Source of the DNA: CAIKNB01 sp041658705
GTDB lineage: Bacteria > Patescibacteriota > Patescibacteriia > 2-12-FULL-60-25
DNA: 64,000 nucleotides
Assembly (NCBI GenBank): GCA_041658705.1
Contig: JBAZZT010000001.1
Location: 124,001 to 188,000 of the forward strand
Reading direction: 5' to 3'
Shown: positions 17,505-24,792 of the stretch, in pieces
Numbering within the stretch: position 1 is the first letter of the stretch
Layout: the number at the start of each line of letters is the position of its first letter
The notes under the pieces: generated by a model
What the model saw: the letters and a program-made list of their open reading frames with translations, nothing else
Databases searched by the model: none
What the model was told of the DNA's origin: nothing
Position numbers and translations under genes: made by a program

Positions 17505-17533
17505 TTGACTTTTTCTTAATTAACTGTTTAATT
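17505..17533 (+). promoter_or_regulatory. Helicase promoter
   Basis: TTGACT (17505-17510), 17-bp spacer, TTAATT (17528-17533), directly after terminator 1. It gives a leader of about 45 bases with an AAGGAG Shine-Dalgarno site before ATG 17586. Confidence 0.6.
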
Positions 17534-17585
17534 GTCTTATCCGCGGCGCCATGGTCGCGGGAGAACCTTAACAAGGAGCAGCCGC

Positions 17586-19412
17586 ATGGCGACGGCATTC
17601 GATTTCGAACATCACAAGTACATTGAAGCTTTCCCGTACCCTGAAATCCGACCCGTTCAGGATCAAGCGCTGGCTTTCGTGGCACGCCACGGTTCCGCGG
17701 CGCTCGAGATCCCGACGGGCGAGGGCAAGACCGCAATCGGCATCGCGTATCTACGCAAACGCTGGCCGTGGAAAGGAATCCGCGTCTACGTCACGCCGAC
17801 CAAGCAGCAGGTCGAACAAGTCCTGCACGCTTTCCCGGAAGACACGGTGGCGATTTTCGGACGTTCCGAATATCCCTGCCTGTATTACGTGAATCGTGGG
17901 CATGAGCTCACCGCGGCGGAATCGCCGTGCTACATGTTGCAATGTCCGAATCGCGTGAACCAAGAAACAGGCGAAGCGCAGGATCCAGAATCCGCGCCCT
18001 GTCCCTACTTCCAGGCGAAGTTCGAAGGGTTGCGCCGCTCGCGGGAGGAAAAGAAGATCATCGTCACCACGACGGCCTTCTTCCTGATGAACCGCCGCGA
18101 GGTTAAGACCTGGCAGAACCAGGAGCTCGGGGCGGTGGTCATTGACGAAGTGCATAACATCGCCAAAGTGGCGCGTTCGCTCTTTGAGTACCGCATCACG
18201 GATTACCATCTGCTGCGCGTCTCCAAGCTCTTGGCGAAGACGGATCGCGCCGCGGCCCTGGCTATCCTGAACTTCGTCCGCTGCTTCCGCGGTATTGCCC
18301 GCAAGTACGCGTCGCAGACCCAAGTCGTACTCAAGGACGAGGAAATCGAACGGTTGATGGACATGCTCGGCAGGTTCGACGAGCAGACTGCTGAAAAAGC
18401 GGTGCGTTCAGCCATCTCAAGCGGCGCCATCGACCCGCAGACCGACCGCGAAGCCCTGAAGCAGTTGGAGAACATCGTGCGCCAGATTCCGCGCATGCTG
18501 CGACGCCTGCGATACGCGACCGAGGCGGAAGGTCACAAACCTTCCAATTACGTAATCGCGTTCTACGTCAAGAAGGAAGAAGCGGACGAAGGCTCCGCGT
18601 GGTGCAAGGCGCGTTACACCCTGACGATCAAGAGCTACATCGTGGGCAATCTAATTCGTCAGGCGGCCGGTGAACGAGTGTTGGCCTACACCGCGACCCT
18701 CGGGCGCGATGATATCTTCGTCATGGAATCGGGTTTGCGCCTGCCCATTGCGCGCTTCGGTTCAAGCTTTGAAACGGCGAAGACGCGCATCTATCTGCCG
18801 CGCGACATGCCGGATTTGGCGGCGCGTAAACGGCGGCGCGATGACCTCAAGAAGACCTTGAAGGCGATCGTGGCGAGCGCCAAGCGCTTCGCCAAGCAGG
18901 GCCACCGTTCGCTCATCGTAGTGGTGAGCGAAGCCGAACGCGAGCAGTGCCTCAAGCTCGCCGAAGCCGAAGGGCTCGACATCATGAGCTATCACGCCGA
19001 CCTCAAGGCGCGTGAGGCGGCTGCGGCTTTCAAGCAGGGGATGGGGGATGCGCTGCTCGGGACGGCGGCGCAGTATGCCGAAGGCATCGACCTGCCCGGC
19101 GGATCGGCCCCGGTCATCTTCTTCCTGCGTCCCGGCTACGCCCCGCCCAGCAGCCCGGAATCACAATTCGAGCGCAAGCGTTGGGGCGATAGCCATTCGT
19201 TCGCGCTGGCCCGCTACCGCGTGATGCTGGAAGCGCTCCAGGTGCGCGGGCGCAACGTGCGGAGCATCGAGGACTTGGGCGTGTGCTTCTTCATGTCACG
19301 CGGCTTCAAGCCCGTACTCCTGAACGCCCTGCCACAGTGGCTCGAACCCGCTTACCGCGATACGCTCACGCTTGGTGAAGCCATCGCGGATGCGGGGAAA
19401 TTGTTGGGATAA
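17586..19412 (+). CDS. XPD/DinG-type superfamily 2 helicase with iron-sulfur cysteines
   Basis: 608 aa. Walker A PTGEGKT (43-49), DEVH box (187-190), and four cysteines between them (C98, C115, C120, C139) in the spacing of the 4Fe-4S domain of the Rad3/XPD/DinG helicases. Helicase motifs of domain 2 follow (YTATLGRDD, then VVSEAEREQ, QYAEGIDLPG). It should unwind DNA or RNA-DNA hybrids 5'-3'. The AAGGAG site seven bases before ATG 17586 fixes the start; the frame is open further upstream only through promoter sequence. It is a single-gene unit with its own promoter, followed by the tandem short-RNA array and two paralogous genes. DinG-like helicases also occur in type IV CRISPR loci, but no other cas gene is seen here. 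Confidence 0.88.
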   Translation: MATAFDFEHHKYIEAFPYPEIRPVQDQALAFVARHGSAALEIPTGEGKTAIGIAYLRKRWPWKGIRVYVTPTKQQVEQVLHAFPEDTVAIFGRSEYPCLYYVNRGHELTAAESPCYMLQCPNRVNQETGEAQDPESAPCPYFQAKFEGLRRSREEKKIIVTTTAFFLMNRREVKTWQNQELGAVVIDEVHNIAKVARSLFEYRITDYHLLRVSKLLAKTDRAAALAILNFVRCFRGIARKYASQTQVVLKDEEIERLMDMLGRFDEQTAEKAVRSAISSGAIDPQTDREALKQLENIVRQIPRMLRRLRYATEAEGHKPSNYVIAFYVKKEEADEGSAWCKARYTLTIKSYIVGNLIRQAAGERVLAYTATLGRDDIFVMESGLRLPIARFGSSFETAKTRIYLPRDMPDLAARKRRRDDLKKTLKAIVASAKRFAKQGHRSLIVVVSEAEREQCLKLAEAEGLDIMSYHADLKAREAAAAFKQGMGDALLGTAAQYAEGIDLPGGSAPVIFFLRPGYAPPSSPESQFERKRWGDSHSFALARYRVMLEALQVRGRNVRSIEDLGVCFFMSRGFKPVLLNALPQWLEPAYRDTLTLGEAIADAGKLLG

Positions 19413-19495
19413 ACGCATAGCTGCGTATTGTGCCGTGACGCGACTCACTGCTCCGTCCGGCCACCCATTGCCACGTTCCCTCCTCTTCATTCCGT

Positions 19496-19530
19496 GCCCC
19501 GCCTTCCTTCTCGGATTGCGGGGCGTTTTT
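19496..19530 (+). terminator. Helicase-gene terminator, first member of the conserved hairpin series
   Basis: Stem GCCCCGC (19496-19502) / GCGGGGC (19518-19524), loop CTTCCTTCTCGGATT, then GTTTTT. It is 84 bases below the helicase stop, so the 3' untranslated region is as long as the body of a short-RNA unit. Confidence 0.85.
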
Positions 19531-19568
19531 GTCTTGACATCCCCGATGATTATTTCTAAGCTGCGTTC

Positions 19569-19688
19569 TCTGTAGTGCCTGCCGTCTAACGCGGTCCAAT
19601 TCATTCTTCCTTGCAGTGCCGTAGCACTAGTCCACCCCGGACCTACCCAAGCTTCGTGCCCCGCTTTCCTCATAGATCGCGGGGTTTT
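19569..19688 (+). ncRNA. Predicted short RNA unit 2
   Basis: Promoter TTGACA (19534-19539), 17 bp, TAAGCT (19557-19562). Terminator stem GCCCCGC (19658-19664) / GCGGGG (19679-19684) with T-run; here the loop is TTTCCTCATAGATC, a variant of the series. Contains an internal hairpin TGCCGTAGCA. Confidence 0.5.
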
Positions 19689-19724
19689 ATTGACGCGCGC
19701 CGCATTGTCGGTCAATAAGGAAGC

Positions 19725-19836
19725 GGAGCGATGCAGCTCAGACCAACATGCGCCTCTCTTCAGCCTTGTTTTCTTGCGCGTTCCACCTTCAGCTCACGCT
19801 TCGTGCCCCGCTTTCCTCTCGGATCGCGGGGCTTTT
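19725..19836 (+). ncRNA. Predicted short RNA unit 3
   Basis: Weak promoter TTGACG (19690-19695) with AATAAG 18 bases on. The -35 copy also pairs with a nearby GGTCAATA. Terminator stem GCCCCGC (19805-19811) / GCGGGGC (19826-19832) with loop TTTCCTCTCGGATC and T-run. The body has CGCCTCTCTTCAGCC, similar to CGCCCTCTCTTAAC in units 4 and 7. Confidence 0.45.
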
Positions 19837-19874
19837 GTATTGACATGCATAATAAATACAAATAGTATCGAAGA

Positions 19875-19970
19875 ATGAACTCGACTGCCGCATCTTGGCT
19901 CTAGCGTACACTCGCCCTCTCTTAACTTGTGTTCGTGCCCCGCCTTCCTCTCGGATCGCGGGGCTGTTTT
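19875..19970 (+). ncRNA. Predicted short RNA unit 4
   Basis: Promoter TTGACA (19840-19845), 17 bp, TAGTAT (19863-19868). Body begins CGAAGAATGAACTCGACTGC and has CGCCCTCTCTTAAC before the terminator stem GCCCCGC (19937-19943) / GCGGGGC (19958-19964). Promoter and body are almost identical to unit 7, 437 bases downstream (three periods). Confidence 0.55.
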
Positions 19971-20019
19971 TATTAAATCGATTATTGCAGGTTTCTTTAA
20001 TACATGATAAGCAGGGTAT

Positions 20020-20137
20020 TAAGTAGAGAAAAGTAGCGTAACCTTGAGCAGTCCTTAGCGTTCTTTCCCGTCGTGCAACACGACACTCTTTTTTGGACTT
20101 CGTGCCCTGCTTTCCTCTCGGATTGCGAGGCGTTTTT
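20020..20137 (+). ncRNA. Predicted short RNA unit 5
   Basis: Promoter TTGCAG (19985-19990), 17 bp, TAAGCA (20008-20013). Internal hairpin CGTCGTGCAACACGACA (about 20070-20088). The terminator arm is altered (GCCCTGC/GCGAGGC), leaving one mismatch and one G-U pair, so it is the most decayed or diverged member; the T-run is kept. Confidence 0.45.
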
Positions 20138-20176
20138 ATTATTGACCTTTCCCAGGTGCTGTGTTAAGTGATGGGT

Positions 20177-20273
20177 AGCCCTTCAGTCGCATTTAGCGTA
20201 ATCGCGTGTTGCAAAGTGTCGTGTCCTCCTCAAGCCTAAGTGCCCCGCCTTCCTCTTGGATTGCGGGGCTTTT
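20177..20273 (+). ncRNA. Predicted short RNA unit 6
   Basis: Promoter TTGACC (20142-20147), 17 bp, TAAGTG (20165-20170). Terminator stem GCCCCGC (20242-20248) / GCGGGGC (20263-20269) with loop CTTCCTCTTGGATT and T-run. Confidence 0.5.
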
Positions 20274-20311
20274 GTATTGACATGCATAATAAATACAAAT
20301 AGTCTCGAGGA

Positions 20312-20406
20312 ATGAACTCGACTGCCGCATTCTGATTCAGCGTACTTTCGCCCTCTCTTAACCTGTGTTTGCGCCCCGCCTTCCTTCTTGGATCGCGGGG
20401 TGTTTT
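20312..20406 (+). ncRNA. Predicted short RNA unit 7
   Basis: Promoter TTGACA (20277-20282), 17 bp, TAGTCT (20300-20305), then a body nearly identical to unit 4 (GAATGAACTCGACTGCCGCA). Terminator stem GCCCCGC (20373-20379) / GCGGGG (20395-20400) then TGTTTT. Confidence 0.55.
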
Positions 20407-20425
20407 GATATTCCAGGGTCAGGAC

Positions 20426-20454
20426 TTGACTAAAACCCAGGGATTTGTTAAGAA
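20426..20454 (+). promoter_or_regulatory. Promoter of the paralogous gene pair
   Basis: TTGACT (20426-20431), 17-bp spacer, TAAGAA (20449-20454), at the same array phase as the RNA units. The leader contains a small CCTCAATTCGAGG hairpin (20462-20474) and an AAGGAG site (20488-20493). Confidence 0.6.
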
Positions 20455-20501
20455 AACTCATCCTCAATTCGAGGTTGGTTCTTTACCAAGGAGTGACTGG
20501 A

Positions 20502-21191
20502 ATGGATACAACCGTTCAGGAAGTTCAGCAGTTCAAGGTGGTCAAGAAGTTCGCACCCAGCGCCCAAGACGACGTGCGCCGCATGCGCTTCCGCTGCGCA
20601 TCGTTGACGCAGCTCTTCATGGATCCGATGCCACCCGACGTGGTCCACGAGACCCTCGGCAAGGGCAAGCGTCCGCCGCCCGACAAGACTTCGCCGATTC
20701 CGCCGCGTTGCCAAAAGAAGCTCTGCAAAGACCAGGACGATAACCTGTGCATCCCGCAGGATTGGCTCTTCGCCTGCCTTGAGGCCGGGTCGCCCAACGT
20801 CAAGATCGGCAAGAAGAAGATGGGCACGGCCAAGACCTCGGAGTTGGGCAGCATGCTCACCATCCTGGAGTCCACCATCAAGATCACTCGGAACGGAGTG
20901 CCATTGACCGACAAGGAGGGCGACTGGAAGCCTGATGTCCGTCGCGGCATAGGCAAGACCGGGATCGCGAATGCCATCTACCGGCCCAGCATCGACAACT
21001 ACGAGTTCGAATTCACCGTCAAGGTGAATATCGGTCAGCTGGAAGGCTGCACCGAGCAGAACATCGTCGATCTCGTCGACACCGCCGGGAGGCAGAAGGG
21101 GATCGGGGCGTTCCGCAAGCGCTTCGGCCGCTTCCGCGTGGTGGAGGCCGAGCTCCTCGAGCCAGTCAAGGGCAATGGAAGCGGCTCTTGA
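20502..21191 (+). CDS. Unknown protein, paralogue A of the helicase module
   Basis: 229 aa. The start is set by AAGGAG eight bases before ATG 20502. No membrane segment. Shared with the next protein are an early RFRCASLTQLFMDPM strand pattern, a central NLCIPQDWLFACLEAGS block, and a C-terminal core YRPSIDNYEFEFTVKV ... LVDTAGRQKGIGAFRKRFGRF. The last block, with an RP-Y/W motif followed by AGR-KGIG-FR, resembles small proteins I associate with phages and plasmids, but I cannot name the family. It overlaps paralogue B by 17 bases, so the two are co-translated and may form a heteromer. Confidence 0.75.
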   Translation: MDTTVQEVQQFKVVKKFAPSAQDDVRRMRFRCASLTQLFMDPMPPDVVHETLGKGKRPPPDKTSPIPPRCQKKLCKDQDDNLCIPQDWLFACLEAGSPNVKIGKKKMGTAKTSELGSMLTILESTIKITRNGVPLTDKEGDWKPDVRRGIGKTGIANAIYRPSIDNYEFEFTVKVNIGQLEGCTEQNIVDLVDTAGRQKGIGAFRKRFGRFRVVEAELLEPVKGNGSGS

Positions 21192-21846
21192 GCTGACGCC
21201 GGTCCGCCGCCTCAAGCCCTCTGTCGAGGAGCGGCTTGAGGCGGTCAGGATCGAATGCGTCGGCGTGCGGCCGCTGCTCCTCGACTCGACCGAGTCGGAA
21301 GAAGTGGAAGTCGTCCGGCGCAGGCGCAAGCCGCAGCTGACAGGTCCACCCCCCAAGGGTTACCGGCCCGTCCCGCTAGTCGAAGTCTGCGCCCCCAAGC
21401 TCTACCGCGGACCGAACGGCGAACTGGGCTTCCCCGGCGATCTCTTGCAAGCCTGCTTGGTCGCAGGCGGACGGCATCTCAAGCTGGTGAGGCGTCAGCT
21501 TACCGACAAGTACGGCTCGCAGATACCCGGGGTCGTGACGGTGCGCGACGAGTTCATCGCCTTCGCGTCGGACATCGGGTGGAAGCCGGACAAGCGCAAG
21601 GGCAAGGATGGCATCATGCTCAAGCGCCCGCGCTTCGACGTTTGGCGCTTCGCTTGCACACTGGACATCCGACTCGGCGCGCTCGAGGGACTCACCTTCG
21701 AACACATCGAAGAGTTGGTGCGGCTCGCCGGTAGGCGCGAGGGCATCGGTTGCTTCCGCCACTCGGAGTTCAAGCTCTATCCGGACCAAGACTGGCAACC
21801 CGCCGTCTTCGGCGCGTTCCAGCTGACAAGATTTGAGAAGATTTGA
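21175..21846 (+). CDS. Unknown protein, paralogue B of the helicase module
   Basis: 223 aa, no membrane segment. Aligned to paralogue A it keeps the opening strand (VRIECVGVRPLLLDS), the block ELGFPGDLLQACLVAGG, and the C-terminal core RPRFDVWRFACTLDI ... LVRLAGRREGIGCFRHSEF. The middle is longer and more basic. Its ATG (21175) lies inside the end of gene A, which favours translational coupling. The operon ends in the same conserved hairpin terminator as the short RNAs (21913), tying all parts of the module together. Confidence 0.75.
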   Translation: MEAALELTPVRRLKPSVEERLEAVRIECVGVRPLLLDSTESEEVEVVRRRRKPQLTGPPPKGYRPVPLVEVCAPKLYRGPNGELGFPGDLLQACLVAGGRHLKLVRRQLTDKYGSQIPGVVTVRDEFIAFASDIGWKPDKRKGKDGIMLKRPRFDVWRFACTLDIRLGALEGLTFEHIEELVRLAGRREGIGCFRHSEFKLYPDQDWQPAVFGAFQLTRFEKI

Positions 21847-21912
21847 GCATCGTAGCCTGACCAGCAGTCATGCAACGTCTTCTCGGCTTGTCCGTTGCTC
21901 ACTAGGCCCCGT

Positions 21913-21946
21913 GCCCCGCTTTCCTCTCGGATCGCGGGGCTTTTTT
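21913..21946 (+). terminator. Terminator of the paralogue operon (conserved hairpin series)
   Basis: Stem GCCCCGC (21913-21919) / GCGGGGC (21934-21940), loop TTTCCTCTCGGATC identical to units 3 and 8, then six T. Confidence 0.88.
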
Positions 21947-21992
21947 AATATTCTGGTATTGACAAAAATAACGAATAAACTATAAATAAGAG

Positions 21993-22092
21993 CTACGTAT
22001 TGTAGCCCCACGTTCAGTGCGGTGCCTTCAACCGCAGTGGTGTCCTCCAACGCGTCGTCCGGGGCTCCGTTCCATCTGGTTCGGAGCTTTTT
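21993..22092 (+). ncRNA. Predicted short RNA unit after the paralogue operon
   Basis: Promoter TTGACA (21959-21964), 16 bp, TATAAA (21981-21986). About 100 nt with internal hairpins GCTACGTATTGTAGC and GCGGTGCCTTCAACCGC, ending in stem GCTCCG (22064-22069) / CGGAGC (22082-22087) with T-run. The plan is that of the array units, but the terminator sequence differs. The tRNA-Ser gene starts 67 bases later. Confidence 0.5.
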
Positions 22093-22159
22093 ATTTTACG
22101 AACAATGTCAACTCGGCCAGCCTTGCCTTTTCCTCGATTTTCGGTTATTTTTCGCCCAC

Positions 22160-22249
22160 GGAGGGGTGGCTGAGTGGTCGAAGGCAACGGACTTGAAATC
22201 CGTCGTAGCCGTAAGGTTACCGTGGGTTCGAATCCCACCCCCTCCGCCA
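22160..22249 (+). tRNA. tRNA-Ser (anticodon UGA)
   Basis: Full cloverleaf with acceptor GGAGGGG/CCCCTCC, anticodon loop CTTGAAA (anticodon TGA), long variable arm typical of Ser, T-loop TTCGAAT, discriminator G and encoded CCA. The end of a serine recombinase gene on the other strand lies within its 3' part, which marks it as the likely integration site. Confidence 0.95.
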
Positions 22250-23746
22250 AGTTTCACTTTTTGTGAAATCGTAAGAAACAGCCTCGGCGCAAAGCGCCTC
22301 GGCATGGTATTTTTCCGCAATTTTAAAGGCATTTTTGAAATCCAAAACCAAAGTGCGTTCGGCAATGCGGAAGTTCGAACCAATCTTTTTGAGAAAATCC
22401 CGAATCCGTTCGGGATTTTCTTGTTGAGCGTATTTTTCGGCTTGGTTGGCCTCTTTTAGAAAGGCAATGGCAAGTTCGAACCGATTATTGCTCTTTCGCC
22501 CAAAAGCGGATATTTTTTCTTCCAAATCTTTTTTAGCGAGAATGAGCTTGTACTTTTTTGCGGTATATTCCGCTTGCGACAAATTGCCGTCCAGTTGTAA
22601 ATCAAGCAAGCGATCAAGTTTTGTTTCTATCTCTACAAGCTCATTTCTCGCTTTTTGGGCGAAAGAGCTTTCCGCTTGGGCAATTTTAATTTTTTCGTTT
22701 TCGAAAAAATTGATTGAAGCGTTTGCCCAAGCGGAAGATAAAGAAACTTTTTTGATTTCTTCTTTTATTTGAGAAGTGATGGCGTCTTCTCTCGCATATC
22801 TTTGCGAACAAGGATTTTTCCGTTTGGTGCATCGCAAATAGTTATGTCCTTTTTGTGTTTCGGTGGTGATGAAACAGCCACATTCTCCGCAACGGAAAAA
22901 TCCTCTAAAAATGTAAGGTTTGAGTTTTGGCGATTTCGGTTTGCTCTTGTTCGCCATCACTTCTTGAACGGAATCAAAAAGTTTCTTTGTGATAATCGGT
23001 TCATGCTTTCCGTCATACAGTTCGCCGTTATATTCAATCATTCCGTAATAGATTTTATTTTTCAGCATGTACTGATAATTTGAGACGGAAAGCATTTTGC
23101 CTTTCTTGCCAACCAAGCCAATGGAATTGATAATCTTTCGGATTTGAGCGAGGGGGTATTCGCCAGTGGCGTACATTTCAAAAGCCCGCTTGATATACTT
23201 TGCCTTTTCTTTGTCCACGGCGATACAGCGAGCGTTCTTGTCGTTTATATAGCCCAATGGCGCCCAAGCGGGCCATATTCCATTTCGCAATTTCTGGCGA
23301 ATACCCCTCTTTATATTTTCCGAAAGATTATCCACATAATATTTTGATTGCCCAAAAGCGATAGACAACATAAATTTTCCTTGCGGTGTCGGATCAAACC
23401 AAAAAGTAGGAAATTTTAGCGTGGTAATTTTTCCAGTATCTACCAAATATATTATTCGTCCGCCGTCTATGGAATTGCGAGCTAAGCGGTCAGGGTGCCA
23501 CGCTAAAATTCCCTCGGCTTCATTTTTCTCTATGCTCGCGATCATATCGTTAAAAATCTCTCTGCCCGGCTCTTTGGCGGTTTTGCTTTCCACAAATTCA
23601 CGGACGATATTTAGGTTTTCTTTGCGGGCATATTCTCGCAACTCAAACATTTGCGCCTCAATACTCAAAACCTGCCTTTCAGGTTCGTCCGTGGATTTAC
23701 GGGCATAGAGAAAAATCTTTTTGGTTTGTAAATTTATGTTGTCCAT
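22217..23746 (-). CDS. Large serine recombinase (site-specific integrase)
   Basis: 509 aa. The N-terminal resolvase domain has the catalytic serine in FLYARKSTDE and the downstream HPDRLARNS motif. A Recombinase domain follows (GYINDKNARCIAVDKEKAKY), then a zinc-ribbon (CGECG ... CTKRKNPC) and a coiled coil (about 355-440). It should integrate or excise a mobile element. The last 11 codons are read antisense through the 3' end of tRNA-Ser (WRRGWDSNPR), as expected if the element joined there. The gene is AT-rich relative to the genes on the left and opens the acquired segment. Confidence 0.9.
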   Translation of the reverse strand: MDNINLQTKKIFLYARKSTDEPERQVLSIEAQMFELREYARKENLNIVREFVESKTAKEPGREIFNDMIASIEKNEAEGILAWHPDRLARNSIDGGRIIYLVDTGKITTLKFPTFWFDPTPQGKFMLSIAFGQSKYYVDNLSENIKRGIRQKLRNGIWPAWAPLGYINDKNARCIAVDKEKAKYIKRAFEMYATGEYPLAQIRKIINSIGLVGKKGKMLSVSNYQYMLKNKIYYGMIEYNGELYDGKHEPIITKKLFDSVQEVMANKSKPKSPKLKPYIFRGFFRCGECGCFITTETQKGHNYLRCTKRKNPCSQRYAREDAITSQIKEEIKKVSLSSAWANASINFFENEKIKIAQAESSFAQKARNELVEIETKLDRLLDLQLDGNLSQAEYTAKKYKLILAKKDLEEKISAFGRKSNNRFELAIAFLKEANQAEKYAQQENPERIRDFLKKIGSNFRIAERTLVLDFKNAFKIAEKYHAEALCAEAVSYDFTKSETWRRGWDSNPR

Positions 23747-23862
23747 ATTGTTTTGAAATTAGTTTTTGAGCAATCAAAGAAAAATACGCTCAACCTTTCG
23801 CTGAAAGCGAAAGAAAAAAGATTGGTTCTGAAAACTTCGTTTTCTCTGTGCTTTCGCACAGG

Positions 23863-23994
23863 AACTTCCGCATTGCCGAGCGGACGCTTTCGTTCCCCCT
23901 CAAAAATGCTTGGATTCTCGCGGGGAAATACCATGCCGAGGCGCAACGCGCCGAGGCAACTTCTTACGATTTTGCTGAAAGTACAATTTGGCGG
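23863..23994 (+). pseudogene. Decayed C-terminal end of a second serine recombinase
   Basis: On the plus strand, this stretch encodes NFRIAERTLSFPLKNAW...GKYHAEAQRAEATSYDF, matching the C-terminus of the intact recombinase (NFRIAERTLVLDFKNAFKI...) in inverted orientation at roughly two-thirds identity. No recombinase body is attached. It ends at TTTGGCGG, the complement of the tRNA-Ser end CCGCCA, exactly where the left 0.4-kb inverted repeat begins. This looks like the scar of an earlier integration by a related element. Confidence 0.65.
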
Positions 23995-24399
23995 TGTTTT
24001 TTGACTGATGTTCGAACTTTCTTTGAGCAAACCCCCAACTAAGGAAGCCAACCCCGCCACCGCTCGCTCCGCTCGCCACACCACAGAAAAATACTCTTTG
24101 CTCTTTTCAATTTGCGCGCGCCGGATTTCTTTTTCTCTTAATGAAAAGAGTATTTTTCTGTGGTGTCTTGCAATGAATTGCAAGGTGGCGGGACTGGCCT
24201 CATTTTGATTTCGCAAAGGAAAAGCGGAATTCCCCCCAAACCCCCCTTCCGCCATGTTCTTGCGGGGACGGGATGGGAACGGAAGCAGGCGGGCAAAAAT
24301 TCCTTCCCCCCAACCCCCTTCCTTTTTGCCCGCCTGCTTGGCGGAGTTTATCCCGCTGAATAGCGGGACCCCCAAAACTTTTCGGCGGGACGGCGGGAC
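23990..24399. repeat. Left 0.4-kb multi-hairpin inverted repeat (IR-L)
   Basis: Near-identical inverted partner of 30442-30860. It contains nested hairpins: 22-bp perfect arms (ACACCACAGAAAAATACTCTTT, 24078-24099, against 24145-24166), 15-bp arms GCAGGCGGGCAAAAA (24285-24299, against 24323-24337), and a TCCCGCTGAATAGCGGGA stem. No ORF is supported inside. Together with IR-R it brackets the restriction cassette. Confidence 0.88.
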
Positions 24400-24558
24400 A
24401 GAAAACAAAAGAGAAGATAAAAGAGGAATAACGCTTGCCCCACCCACCCGTGCGCGCGTTATGTCGAATGAACTCCCTAAAGATTCATTTACAAAATTGT
24501 TTAAATTGGTTATCATTATAGTATCAAGAAAGAAACCTTTATATTATATTCTATATAC

Positions 24559-24564
24559 TATAAT
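24559..24564 (+). promoter_or_regulatory. Promoter -10 of the restriction cassette
   Basis: TATAAT 21 bases before the regulator's ATG, set in an AT-rich, partly palindromic stretch (TATTCTATATACTATAATG). It is a possible binding site for the HTH protein encoded immediately downstream. Confidence 0.5.
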
Positions 24565-24584
24565 GTTATACAATTAGAAAAGAT

Positions 24585-24788
24585 ATGTCAAATAATAAAA
24601 TTGCTGAAAACTTAAAGAAACTACGGGCTAAAAAGGGGCTATCTCTCGAAAAGATTGCTCGCCTTGCCGATTTATCGCTTAACACCATCGTTAAGGTTGA
24701 AAACGGAGTAAATACAAACCCAACCATTGAAACGCTAACCAAGATCTCCAAGGCGCTTGAAGTTGGCGTTGATGATTTAATTAAGTAG
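24585..24788 (+). CDS. XRE-family HTH regulator (C-protein-like)
   Basis: 67 aa, a single helix-turn-helix domain (LKKLRAKKGLSLEKIARLAD, LSLNTIVKVENG). It is first in the restriction operon, four bases before the methyltransferase gene. Small XRE proteins in this position are commonly controller proteins that time methyltransferase and nuclease expression; here that role is inferred from position and length. Confidence 0.85.
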   Translation: MSNNKIAENLKKLRAKKGLSLEKIARLADLSLNTIVKVENGVNTNPTIETLTKISKALEVGVDDLIK

Positions 24789-24792
24789 AAAT

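Larger units (their letters stand above)
19413..20425. repeat. Tandem array of promoter-RNA-terminator units (about 150-bp period)
   Basis: Six consecutive units have promoter -35 boxes at 19534, 19690, 19840, 19985, 20142 and 20277, with the next gene's -35 at 20426, giving steps of 156, 150, 145, 157, 135 and 149 bp. Each ends in a stem GCCCCGC/GCGGGGC with the conserved loop pattern YTTCCTYTYGGATY, preceded by CGTG or a close variant, then a T-run. The 5' bodies differ, except that units 4 and 7 are near copies over about 60 bases. No ORF with a start codon and ribosome-binding site fits inside the units. Confidence 0.8.

Noticed and set aside
19690..19878. 62-codon plus-strand frame in the array (MTRAALSVNK...)
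   Set aside because: It runs through a terminator and the next promoter and has no ribosome-binding site.
19413..20425. The hairpin array as a CRISPR array
   Set aside because: Repeats are terminator hairpins with T-runs spaced 135-157 bp, each unit has its own promoter, spacers are about 100 bp and not uniform, and no cas1/cas2 or leader is seen.
23990..24399. Inverted repeats as integron attC sites
   Set aside because: The hairpins lack the conserved core-site ends (RYYYAAC/GTTRRRY) and no integron integrase is seen; the cassette genes share one promoter.
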